Below, one piece after another: positions 15,328 through 22,938 of a DNA stretch of 26,686 nucleotides. Under the pieces are notes generated by a model. It worked only from the letters and a program-made list of their open reading frames with translations. It was not told where the DNA came from and ran no database searches. The translations under genes were made by a program, and so were the position numbers. The stretch comes from a bacterium (GTDB taxonomy: Bacteria > JAJVIF01 > JAGGVT01). Numbering within the stretch: the stretch's first letter is position 1; each line of letters starts with the position of its first letter. The stretch is from the NCBI GenBank assembly GCA_021157815.1, contig JAGGVT010000015.1, forward strand, positions 1 to 26,686, read 5' to 3'.

Positions 15328-17694
15328 TTGGGACATAAAAGGTTTTTATTACACATATTCCTGCTGACTGCATTAGTATTCTGCATATCGGCATGCAGTC
15401 GGTCACAACCTCCGATATCACCAGCGAACAGTTCGCTCAACCCACAGGACAAGGTTTCAAGGTCATCGATGGATTCCACCGGTGAATCGGCATTCGCCAG
15501 ATTCGATATGCTGCTGAACCCGGACAAACCGGAATTGTCAATCACGCCCATAAGGCGTTCAGCTGATATCGGCGACTCATCGGACCTTGAAATAGACCAG
15601 TATCTGCAATCAGACCCGTGCAGCGATTGTTTGAAAGTCAGCGGTATCGGCATGGACGAAGAAGGGCGAGTGTTCATGGATGTCGGCATTAAGCATCCAT
15701 TTGATGAGTCAAGCCAGAGGCTCGATCTTAACGCTTATGACATTCGGGCGATTATCATTGTCCAGGGAGACCGGATTTTCCCCCAGACAATCATTAACGG
15801 CCAGTCCGTTCTCGGACATTTTCACTTTCTCGCCAACGCTGACGGGTGGACAAACCATTTCGATGATGGTGTTAACGGCCAGTATCCCGGAAACCTGAAT
15901 CCATTTATCGAATTCTTCACTGAGGATGACCCAACATGGGATGGAATCGGGGATGAAATCGAGAATCATGTTATGGCTGTTGGGGCTGATTACGATTTCA
16001 AACGCCTGATATTCGACATACCTTCAGGCGAGGATTATCAGTTCCAGCTTGTTGTTGGCGCAAGTTACGGCCAGTCCGCAAAAAAATCAGTTACCGAGGG
16101 TGAACCTGGAAGCCGCACAAATCCCATGTATTTCCTGCCGGAATTCAACCGCAAGGAAGCATATTCAGTCGTCATGATCGCTGATGAACTGAATTTCGGG
16201 GCGAATCCCGAGGTTGTTGTTGACATTGAAATAAAAGACTGGCAGGCAGGCGCGCATGTCGGGCAGGTTTATCCTGAAGACCTGAATGACCTAACCGGAC
16301 CAAGCGGAATTAACATTATTTCTCTTGAAATCCCTGAACTGGATTATTTCTCTTCGGAACCTGATTCGACCAGTGGAACGGGAACATGGGAAAATCCGAT
16401 GCACGCCAGATTCAATGTGCCGGTATCATCCTTCTCGCTTTACTCATGCCTCACGCGTGTAAACGATGAACGGATTGTGGAAGACATGGACATGTCAACC
16501 TACCAGTATGCGGAAATCGACACATTTATTCAGATGGGCGAAAACAAATCAATCACAGATATTGCTCTTCCACAGCGTAATGTTGTTCTTGGCAGACGCT
16601 CTGTAGCGGTTGATGACAATCGTGTTTATGTAACATGGGCGGATATTCAGGGCTACACAGGCGTTATCCTGTGTTCGAGATCAAGTGATAACGGAGAGAC
16701 ATTCAGCCCTCCGGTTACTGTGAACGATGCCGACCACGTGGACGCAAAACAGAGGCCATCCATAGCTGTCAGCAGTACAGGCAGAGTTTATATTGTCTGG
16801 GAGGATTATGGAAACCTGAATCCGTTCAGTGACGCGCCTGATATTCTCTCGGCATCCAGCAATAATCAGGGATATTCATTCGGTAGTGTTGTCAAAGTGA
16901 ATGATATTGAGACTGTCGCTGATGATTTCCAGACTGAGCCTACAGTCTGCACAGGCAACGCTGGCGATGTTTTCGTTTGCTGGATGGAGAAGCCATCCGG
17001 GAATTCGTTCAAGCATATCCGGGTTGCACACAGCGTCGATTCCGGGCTGACGTTTACAGAAAAGAAAATTGTTAGTGAACAACTGCGAGTCGGAAATCCC
17101 ACGATGGATGCCAATTCCAATGGCACAATCTGGGTTGCATGGCGCGATTACCGCAACGAAAATCAGGATATTTTCGCTGTTTGTTCCACAAACAATGGAA
17201 CATCATACGGAAGTGAGATTCGTGTTAATGACGATCAAACAGCCGAATACCAGAGCGCCCCATCTCTGGTGGTGGATGACGATGGCGTTGCATATATCGC
17301 GTGGGAGGATTCGCGCCAACCCGGCAGAAGCGATTTCAACATTTACTTCGCACATTCAACAAGCAGTACATCGTTCAGCGAAAATCAGAGAATCAACCGC
17401 ATTGACAATGTTGCAATGAATCCAAATATCGCAATAGCGCCAAATGGCGGAATATTTGTAGTGTATCGCGACATGCGTTCCGATGTCTGTGGTGATATTT
17501 ATGTAACGGGAAGCCTTGACAAGGGCCAGACATTCTCAGTCCATCACGATGTCAAGGTGAATGATGACGATACGCCATCAATACAGATAACGCCACAGGT
17601 CGCGGTGGGTGCGTATAGTAAAATCCACGTAATCTGGGGAGATGGCAGAGGCGGCAATCCAAGCGTGTTTTATGCCAATAGTATTTATCCGTAA
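15328..17694 (+). CDS. Large lipoprotein with BNR/sialidase-like beta-propeller
   Basis: A 788-residue exported lipoprotein starting at TTG 15328, 6 nt after GGAG (15318-15321). The signal peptide ends in the lipobox CISAC (Cys at about residue 23). The N-terminal 370 residues are a beta-rich domain I do not recognise (YDIRAIIIVQGDRIFP; several Asn/Gly-rich loops). From about residue 420, repeats of 50-60 residues carry Asp-box-like loops (SSDNGETF, SVDSGLTF, STNNGTSY, SLDKGQTF) and strands such as VYIVWEDY, IWVAWRDY and AYIAWEDS: a BNR/sialidase-fold propeller. The catalytic arginine triad of sialidases is not apparent, so a binding or surface role is more likely than hydrolysis. It is followed by a good terminator. 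Confidence 0.8.
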   Translation: MGHKRFLLHIFLLTALVFCISACSRSQPPISPANSSLNPQDKVSRSSMDSTGESAFARFDMLLNPDKPELSITPIRRSADIGDSSDLEIDQYLQSDPCSDCLKVSGIGMDEEGRVFMDVGIKHPFDESSQRLDLNAYDIRAIIIVQGDRIFPQTIINGQSVLGHFHFLANADGWTNHFDDGVNGQYPGNLNPFIEFFTEDDPTWDGIGDEIENHVMAVGADYDFKRLIFDIPSGEDYQFQLVVGASYGQSAKKSVTEGEPGSRTNPMYFLPEFNRKEAYSVVMIADELNFGANPEVVVDIEIKDWQAGAHVGQVYPEDLNDLTGPSGINIISLEIPELDYFSSEPDSTSGTGTWENPMHARFNVPVSSFSLYSCLTRVNDERIVEDMDMSTYQYAEIDTFIQMGENKSITDIALPQRNVVLGRRSVAVDDNRVYVTWADIQGYTGVILCSRSSDNGETFSPPVTVNDADHVDAKQRPSIAVSSTGRVYIVWEDYGNLNPFSDAPDILSASSNNQGYSFGSVVKVNDIETVADDFQTEPTVCTGNAGDVFVCWMEKPSGNSFKHIRVAHSVDSGLTFTEKKIVSEQLRVGNPTMDANSNGTIWVAWRDYRNENQDIFAVCSTNNGTSYGSEIRVNDDQTAEYQSAPSLVVDDDGVAYIAWEDSRQPGRSDFNIYFAHSTSSTSFSENQRINRIDNVAMNPNIAIAPNGGIFVVYRDMRSDVCGDIYVTGSLDKGQTFSVHHDVKVNDDDTPSIQITPQVAVGAYSKIHVIWGDGRGGNPSVFYANSIYP

Positions 17695-17721
17695 TTGAAT
17701 CAGTTGACTCGGCATTTAATC

Positions 17722-17760
17722 ACGGACCGGAAAATAATTTTTCCGGTCCGTTTTACATTT
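17722..17760 (+). terminator. Intrinsic terminator after the propeller lipoprotein
   Basis: ACGGACCGGAAAA (17722-17734) pairs with TTTTCCGGTCCGT (17739-17751) around the loop TAAT, followed by TTTACATTT. A 13-bp stem with a T-rich tail, 28 bp after the stop codon. Confidence 0.85.
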
Positions 17761-17774
17761 TCACCGCTGCCGTG

Positions 17775-17803
17775 TTTATTAACCGCGCATTTGGGGATAT
17801 AAT
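17775..17803 (+). promoter_or_regulatory. Promoter giving a probable leaderless mRNA
   Basis: TATAAT (17798-17803) is a perfect -10, with TTTATT (17775-17780) as a weak -35 at 17-bp spacing. The start codon of the next gene is at 17812, 8 nt after the -10, so transcription should start at or within 2 nt of the ATG. No ribosome site is present. Confidence 0.65.
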
Positions 17804-17811
17804 CTTAACGT

Positions 17812-18543
17812 ATGGTTAGATTATTAATCATAGTGACTGTTGCTGTCGCAATCCTGTCAACACCTGCCTGGGCAGCGAACGGATCACTTGTCAGCGCTGA
17901 ATCGCTCAGGGAATTAATCTCCGGCGATAATGCTGAATACACGCTGATTCAACCCGGCAGTGAAATGTCCAATCTGGCAACAAAAAACGTGGAGGACATT
18001 TGGCTTAAGGTAATCCGGAAAATCTCTGATTTCCTTCTGGGAATCAACAGGTGGGTAAACAGCAAACTGTCCGGAATTCCACAGATTCGTTCGAGTTATA
18101 AACTGACAAACATCAACTGGTTCGTGGCGATATTGGTCGTTGCGATACTCGCCTACTTTTTTGCGAGTGTCATACCGGCATTTCGGCGTGGCAGGAGAAA
18201 CCAGATAATGGAAAGCGATCAGGACAAAACCATATCACTCTCGATGTCTGCAGCGCTTCAAAGAAGCGACATGCACGCCAGAGCAAACAATCTTCACAAA
18301 GCCTGCAAGGAACTTCTTGTCGGCTTCCTGATGGGTCTGGATGAGGTCGATAGAATCCCCTATCGCACCAGTCGAACCAACAGGGAATATCAGCGCGCAA
18401 TTCGACACAGAGCGCCGGAGTATCACACTTTCGCGCAGAGATTTCTTCCTTTCATGGATGGAATTCTGTATGCTGGAAATACAGCAAACGAGAATGATTA
18501 TCTCGAATTCCGCAACGTCCTAAAACAGAGTTTTCATTTGTAG
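17812..18543 (+). CDS. DUF4129-type membrane protein
   Basis: A 243-residue protein with a signal peptide (cleavable after TPAWA, about residue 21), an exported N-terminal segment of about 80 residues, one membrane span (about 103-122, WFVAILVVAILAYFFASVI) and a cytoplasmic part after the positive cluster RRGRRN. The tail has the pattern YRTSRTNREYQRAI and a final helical segment (FLPFMDGILYAG), which resembles the DUF4129 domain often found near transglutaminase-like and MoxR/DUF58 genes; none of those is adjacent. The function is unknown. A -10 box 8 nt upstream points to a leaderless transcript. Confidence 0.7.
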   Translation: MVRLLIIVTVAVAILSTPAWAANGSLVSAESLRELISGDNAEYTLIQPGSEMSNLATKNVEDIWLKVIRKISDFLLGINRWVNSKLSGIPQIRSSYKLTNINWFVAILVVAILAYFFASVIPAFRRGRRNQIMESDQDKTISLSMSAALQRSDMHARANNLHKACKELLVGFLMGLDEVDRIPYRTSRTNREYQRAIRHRAPEYHTFAQRFLPFMDGILYAGNTANENDYLEFRNVLKQSFHL

Positions 18544-18586
18544 CCAAATGTAAATGCCGGGAGTGTCGGCATGAAGTAAAATAAAA

Positions 18587-18615
18587 AAACCACCTGATTT
18601 CAGATGGTTTAGATG
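18587..18615. terminator. Bidirectional terminator between convergent genes
   Basis: AAACCACCTGA (18587-18597) pairs with TCAGATGGTTT (18600-18610) with one mismatch. Plus-strand T-rich tail: AGATGTTTTTG. On the minus strand the stem is followed by TTTTATTTTA, a good tail for the HDOD gene. It sits between the converging DUF4129 and HDOD genes. Confidence 0.7.
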
Positions 18616-18650
18616 TTTTTGTTTTAGAAAGCCCTATCCTGTTTCGCTTG

Positions 18651-19508
18651 TCAATCATTAAGGATGGCAACCAGGGTTTTGGCTTTCTCAACCTCAGATT
18701 CAAGCTTTGCCAGGATAATATCAAGATCATCCTCTTCATGAATGAAACGGTCGCGAATATAATCCGGCACATCGTGTGTCTCGCCAATAACAAGACTTTT
18801 GATATTGAGTTCGTTTGCAAGATAGTCCGCCATGCAGACAACCTCAGCCAGATTTGAATGTTTACCTGCGTTTTCAGGATCGTGATGATACTTGATAATA
18901 TTCACCACCGACTCCGGCAGGTTCCATGACTCGGTGATTTTAGCGCCAATCCTGGCATGATCCATGCCAAGAATTCCTTCCTCGGCTTTTAGAACATCAA
19001 CTCCCATTGATACTTTTTTCATCACTTTGTTGAAATGAAACTGAAGAACCCCAACCAGAACCAACCTGCCAACATCATGCAGTAATCCTACAACACGTGC
19101 TTCACCGGCATCCTGAGGCTGGTTGATTTTCTCAACAAGAATTTCACACGCATCCGCAACGGCAAGGCTGTGAATCCAGAAATCGCGTGACGAAAAATAC
19201 TCGTTGTTTTGAAAATTCTTGAATGTGTTGAAAAGGAGGATTGGGGCTATCATCCTTTTGACTTCATCAAAGCCAATCAGTGTAATCGCTCTATTTAGAT
19301 TGCTAATTTTGCTTGGCAGGCCGTAATAGGCTGAATTCGCGACTTTGAGAATTTTAGCCGCGAGAACCTGATCATGGATAATCAGGTCGGTTAGTTCCTT
19401 CGCAGAGGAATCCGGATCGTTGATTACCTGAATTGCTCTGGTTACAACAATCGGCAGCGGTGGAACATCCCGAAGCTTACTGAAATCAATTTTTTGAGTA
19501 GTTCTCAT
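18651..19508 (-). CDS. HDOD domain signalling protein
   Basis: A 285-residue protein made essentially of one HDOD domain. It begins with the typical LRDVPPLPIVVTRAIQVIND (residues 12-31), then LAAKILKVANSAYYGLP and ISNLNRAITLIGFDEVKRM, the family core. The HD-like half includes VVGLLHDVGRLVL near residue 140 and HARIGAKITESWNLPESVVNII followed by YHHDP. HDOD proteins act in bacterial signalling, often with chemotaxis, cyclic-di-GMP or stress pathways, but no partner domain or neighbour identifies the pathway here. GAGGTAAA directly before ATG supports the start. It ends 41 nt before the bidirectional terminator. Confidence 0.9.
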   Translation of the reverse strand: MRTTQKIDFSKLRDVPPLPIVVTRAIQVINDPDSSAKELTDLIIHDQVLAAKILKVANSAYYGLPSKISNLNRAITLIGFDEVKRMIAPILLFNTFKNFQNNEYFSSRDFWIHSLAVADACEILVEKINQPQDAGEARVVGLLHDVGRLVLVGVLQFHFNKVMKKVSMGVDVLKAEEGILGMDHARIGAKITESWNLPESVVNIIKYHHDPENAGKHSNLAEVVCMADYLANELNIKSLVIGETHDVPDYIRDRFIHEEDDLDIILAKLESEVEKAKTLVAILND

Positions 19509-19700
19509 TTTACCTCTTCAAATGGTTGAAATGAAAAAACAACTTTTTACATTGCATCGTTATCTTATACTCCTCTACTCAGAATATTAGTCTCTTATCT
19601 ATTATCATTACCTTACAAGAAATTTTGATAAAGGTGATTTAATGACAGCGGAAAAACACTCAAGGAAAAATAATGAGCTTTTTTAAAAACCTTTTAATGT

Positions 19701-19706
19701 TATAAT
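19701..19706 (+). promoter_or_regulatory. -10 box of tRNA-Gln
   Basis: TATAAT lies 11 bp before the mature tRNA 5' end. The -35 region, 16-18 bp upstream, is a T-run with little match to consensus. The stretch 19509-19700 holds no gene I can support except a 14-codon frame at 19642. Confidence 0.5.
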
Positions 19707-19717
19707 TAAAGACACGC

Positions 19718-19788
19718 TGGGGCGTCGTCCAATGGCAGGACAGAGGCCTTTGGAGCCTCTAATGGTGGTTCGAATCCACCCGCCTCAG
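19718..19788 (+). tRNA. tRNA-Gln (anticodon TTG)
   Basis: A complete 71-nt cloverleaf. The acceptor TGGGGCG pairs with CGCCTCA (one G:U), the anticodon arm is GAGGC-CTTTGGA-GCCTC with TTG as anticodon, and the T arm is GGTGG-TTCGAAT-CCACC. The discriminator is G and the CCA is not encoded (the next bases are TTG), unlike tRNA-fMet in this window, so CCA must be added after transcription. Confidence 0.95.
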
Positions 19789-19869
19789 TTGCTTTTGTCT
19801 TTCTCTATTGTAAATGGATGGTTTCGTTTTATCCTCCGACTGCGTCGCCACCATTATTTCTTTTCCTTA

Positions 19870-20021
19870 CTAACCTGCTAACCTGCTAACTTACTAACCT
19901 GCTAACTTACTAACCTACTAACCTGCTAACCTACTAACCTGCTAACTTACTAACCTGCTAACTTGCTAACCTGCTAACTTGCTAACCTGCTAACTTGCTA
20001 ACTTACTAACTTGCTAACCTC
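19870..20021. repeat. Tandem repeat, 19 copies of an 8-bp unit
   Basis: Nineteen uninterrupted units of CTAACYTR (C or T at position 6, G or A at position 8; the last unit ends in C). The last three units lie inside the 3' end of the glycosyltransferase gene and supply its final residues and stop codon. Since 8 is not a multiple of 3, copy-number change would alter the frame of the repeat part. The sequence is strongly strand-asymmetric. Confidence 0.95.
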
Positions 20022-20903
20022 TTTTCCCCTTTCTATTTTTACTCCCACTCTGAAACCAGCTGCAAAAAGATTAAGCGCCTTTAAAACCGATGAAGTGGAG
20101 GATAAAAAATCCGAGAGGTATTTCCTGTCTGAACCCAATGCGCGTTTCATAAGCAGCATGTATTTAATTAATGGGATTAAATATGAGACACCCGGAGTAT
20201 GCGCCAGCCACGAGCCGGGCAGGTTATAACGGAATCTTGCCCGTCCTGTATCACGTCCCAGCCTTATCTGATGGGCGAAAATGGCATCCCAAGTGTCGCG
20301 AGTGTAGTGATAAACAAGCATATCGGGGTCAAATATGATTTGGCCACCCATCGACTCGATTTCTTTCGCGATTGTAACATCCTCATTTCCAAACCATTCA
20401 GTGAGAAATCGCGCTGAATCGAAAACCTCTCTTTTCAACGCAAGATTACAGGTTGGGGTCATGCGAACCTCGCGCCTGTTCCACTCAGGCGTATAGCCGC
20501 CAAACTCCAGAAAATGCGCTATTCTCGCCGGTTTTGAGCTTTCATTGGCATTGGCAATCGCGCCGCCGAATCCGGTGATTTCAGGATGATTTGTGAAATT
20601 CTCATCGATTTGTTTCAGCCAGTTGGTATCAGCTTCAGCATCAGCGTCAATCATCGCTATTATTTCACCCGATGCGGAATCAATCGCGCGATTACGCGCC
20701 GCTCCGGGATAATCGCGCTGTTCCCTGTGAAGCAGAGTAAACTTCGGAAATTCAGCACTTATCTTTTCTTCGGAGCCATCGGTGGAGCAATCGGCGATTA
20801 TTACCTCGAACTCACCATCAAAAGACTGTTTCGCAAGCGACCGGAGTGTCTTGCCAATCAGTGGCCAGGTGTTGTAACTGGGGATTATAACTGAGATATT
20901 CAC
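19998..20903 (-). CDS. Family 2 glycosyltransferase
   Basis: A 301-residue GT2 enzyme that transfers a sugar from an activated donor. It begins MNISVIIPSYN, the typical first strand, then VIIADCSTDGS, GAARNRAIDSASGEIIAMIDADAEAD (DxD-type metal site near residue 85-89), and GNEDVTIAKEI near 168 as the acceptor-site ED motif. A C-terminal helical, slightly hydrophobic stretch (VSYLIPLIKYMLLMKRAL) may touch the membrane. The start is GTG at 20903, 6 nt after the upstream TPR-protein gene, so the two form an operon. The last residues KEVSKLVS and the stop are encoded by an 8-bp tandem repeat, so the C-terminus is probably not conserved. Substrate unknown; likely a surface polysaccharide or glycolipid. 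Confidence 0.9.
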   Translation of the reverse strand: MNISVIIPSYNTWPLIGKTLRSLAKQSFDGEFEVIIADCSTDGSEEKISAEFPKFTLLHREQRDYPGAARNRAIDSASGEIIAMIDADAEADTNWLKQIDENFTNHPEITGFGGAIANANESSKPARIAHFLEFGGYTPEWNRREVRMTPTCNLALKREVFDSARFLTEWFGNEDVTIAKEIESMGGQIIFDPDMLVYHYTRDTWDAIFAHQIRLGRDTGRARFRYNLPGSWLAHTPGVSYLIPLIKYMLLMKRALGSDRKYLSDFLSSTSSVLKALNLFAAGFRVGVKIERGKEVSKLVS

Positions 20904-20909
20904 GTGGAA

Positions 20910-22712
20910 TCAGTTCTCTGTAATGTACCACTTGCTTTTTTCTTTTACCGCAACAAGATTTCTTTTCTCCATGATTTTTCCATCCTTTAGCAAGTTCACA
21001 TCAAACACAACGATTGTATCAGAAAAGACTTCTCTATTAACAACCTCGATTTTAACGCCCATATAGGGAATCGCCATTTTCCATCGCTCGACCTTGTCCA
21101 GTATTTTCTTTTTCTTGTAAAAGCTAAGCGCCTCATCAAGAATCTCTCTAAGTTTTCCCGATGTGCATTTGCGCAAATCCTCGTACCGCCCCGATTGAAT
21201 TGATTTAAAATAGCTTATCAGGGCGTCCTCCGGCGATGACTGGTCAACCTTGAATTTTTCAGGTGGATTGACTTCCCAGTATCTATCAAGATTTTCATCA
21301 AGTTGTTCGCGGCGTGCTTTCATTTCAACCAGGAAATTACCGGTTATGCTCTCGAAAGGTGAACCATATATTTTTCCCAGTCCATCAATCAGAGTCTGCG
21401 GACGCACCCATCCGCCTTCCATTTTGAAACCGCCGCCCTCAGCTCCCGCCAGTTTAATCGCGGAACTTTTCGAACCCTCAAGCATCTTGAAAACGCGATA
21501 GAAATATTCAGGCGGGTAGTTATCCAGAAGGTAATTCACATAAGCGGCTGCGATAGCCGGCCCCTCGCTTACAAACGGGAACTTGGCATTGTCAAAAAAG
21601 ATCTCACCGTCAATGTAGCCGCCACTGATTCCAAGTTCCAGCGCAGCTGTGTCAATGTTAGTATCTACATCCCCGAAAGCGTTTATAAATCCGGTCTCGA
21701 GGAAATTCACGCGAAGATCGGATGGCTGGCTGTTTAGAATAAAAGCGTAAATCTGCGCAAAAAGCGGTTCAATCGGCTGATCGACGATGTGGAATATCTG
21801 GGCGTCAGAACCGCTTCCGAAACTGCCATCCCTGTCCGTTGTGCTTTTAAAATACTCCGAATCGGCATAAACAAATATTTCAAGGGGGAAGTCGCGTTTT
21901 ATTCCCGGAAGCCTTCTTGTCAACGTCTGTTCGGCGATTCTGAATTTATTCACCAGATGCTTCACCGGAAAGTCCTTGTCAAACGTACCCATGAAAATGA
22001 AACTGTCGATGCCATCCTTGAGAATACGATTGGACTTGATTCCCTGAATAAGGCGTCCCGTATAGCTGAAATCAATTTTATAATCCAAAACCTCTACTTC
22101 ATCCAGGGCTTTCATGCCCTCGCCGGGCTGGCCGTTCTTGTGAAGGATTTTCGCCAGCAGCAGTTTCGCCTGTATCATGTCATCATCGCTTTGTTCAAGC
22201 GCGACCATAAAATCCTCAAAGAGCTTTTCTATTGATTCCATCGCGGCTTTATAGTCTTTCAGATAAAGGTACTGAATGGAGGCAATGTTATATTGTGCCT
22301 GCCACGCGTTTGCATAAAAGGAAAATCGGGACAGGTAATCCTGATACGCCATTATTGCCCCGTTGTTGCCATCCTTACCCTGAATCTTCTTGCTCAATAA
22401 ATCAGAAATCAGAAAGTAGGTGTCCGGTGTGTGAACAGAATCAGGATAACGGTTGATAAGTTCCTCAAGCGTTTCAATGCTTTTTAGAATATCAGCCTCA
22501 TCAAGAGAATACAGCGATTTCTGGTAGTAATTTTCCGCGCGTTCAAGCAGAAGTTTGACCTGCCTGTCCTCTGATGTCTCCCTTGGAACGCGGGAACCAT
22601 CCAGCGTGACCAGCGGCTCTGAACCGGCAATTGAGATTCCCGGCGTCATTGTGATACAGATTATAATTAACGTGAAAAGAATCCTGACAGTGTTGTTCAT
22701 TTTTTTTACCAT
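20910..22712 (-). CDS. Exported TPR protein with degenerate peptidase-MA-like domain
   Basis: A 600-residue exported protein. The signal peptide (MNNTVRILFTLIIICITMTPGISIAG) may start at 22712 or at the in-frame ATG 22700; neither has a ribosome site. Residues about 45-225 are TPR-like (LERAENYYQKSLYSLDEA; TLEELINRYPDSVHTPDTYF; AQYNIASIQYLY). The middle (about 250-450) follows the layout of peptidase MA domains (PLEIFVYADSEYFKS; later LRVNFLETGFINAF, then AAAYVNYLLDNYPPEYFYRVFKML) but lacks HExxH, the expected position reading FAQIYAF. The end (about 490-600, SPEDALISYFKSIQSGRYEDL...KWYITEN) resembles small NTF2-like domains. It is probably a scaffold, not an enzyme. It is cotranscribed with the glycosyltransferase, suggesting an envelope role. 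Confidence 0.75.
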   Translation of the reverse strand: MVKKMNNTVRILFTLIIICITMTPGISIAGSEPLVTLDGSRVPRETSEDRQVKLLLERAENYYQKSLYSLDEADILKSIETLEELINRYPDSVHTPDTYFLISDLLSKKIQGKDGNNGAIMAYQDYLSRFSFYANAWQAQYNIASIQYLYLKDYKAAMESIEKLFEDFMVALEQSDDDMIQAKLLLAKILHKNGQPGEGMKALDEVEVLDYKIDFSYTGRLIQGIKSNRILKDGIDSFIFMGTFDKDFPVKHLVNKFRIAEQTLTRRLPGIKRDFPLEIFVYADSEYFKSTTDRDGSFGSGSDAQIFHIVDQPIEPLFAQIYAFILNSQPSDLRVNFLETGFINAFGDVDTNIDTAALELGISGGYIDGEIFFDNAKFPFVSEGPAIAAAYVNYLLDNYPPEYFYRVFKMLEGSKSSAIKLAGAEGGGFKMEGGWVRPQTLIDGLGKIYGSPFESITGNFLVEMKARREQLDENLDRYWEVNPPEKFKVDQSSPEDALISYFKSIQSGRYEDLRKCTSGKLREILDEALSFYKKKKILDKVERWKMAIPYMGVKIEVVNREVFSDTIVVFDVNLLKDGKIMEKRNLVAVKEKSKWYITEN

Positions 22713-22829
22713 CTGATTAATGTCTGATAAAAATGCGATTAACTATATTAACACTTGATACGTTGATTTGAGAATAATTTCCTCGCTTTAGTTCAGTGAG
22801 ACTTCCAAATAAATAAATTCACGCATTAC

Positions 22830-22854
22830 CCCGGCAAAGGGATGCCGGGTTACA
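22830..22854. repeat. 25-bp REP-like repeat, copy 1
   Basis: Identical to 22911-22935. Each copy can form a hairpin from CCCGGC(A)...GCCGGG. The spacer carries a further inverted repeat (22867-22891). Confidence 0.8.
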
Positions 22855-22866
22855 ATCATAACCTGT

Positions 22867-22891
22867 AGCCCGGTGTCCATTCACCGGGGCT
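22867..22891. repeat. Inverted repeat between the REP copies
   Basis: AGCCCGGTG (22867-22875) pairs with CACCGGGGCT (22882-22891) with one extra G. Together with the two flanking copies it makes a three-hairpin cluster just beyond the helicase-nuclease stop, possibly protecting or ending its mRNA. Confidence 0.65.
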
Positions 22892-22910
22892 TTGCGTTGT
22901 TACGTTTTAT

Positions 22911-22935
22911 CCCGGCAAAGGGATGCCGGGTTACA
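22911..22935. repeat. 25-bp REP-like repeat, copy 2
   Basis: Exact copy of 22830-22854, three bases beyond the stop codon of the helicase-nuclease gene (minus strand). Confidence 0.8.
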
Positions 22936-22938
22936 TGT

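Noticed and set aside
19642-19686. 14-codon frame with AAAGGTG before it, upstream of tRNA-Gln
   Set aside because: Too short to judge and no family resemblance; may be chance.
19870-20021. CRISPR array
   Set aside because: Units are contiguous 8-mers without spacers; it is a simple tandem repeat.
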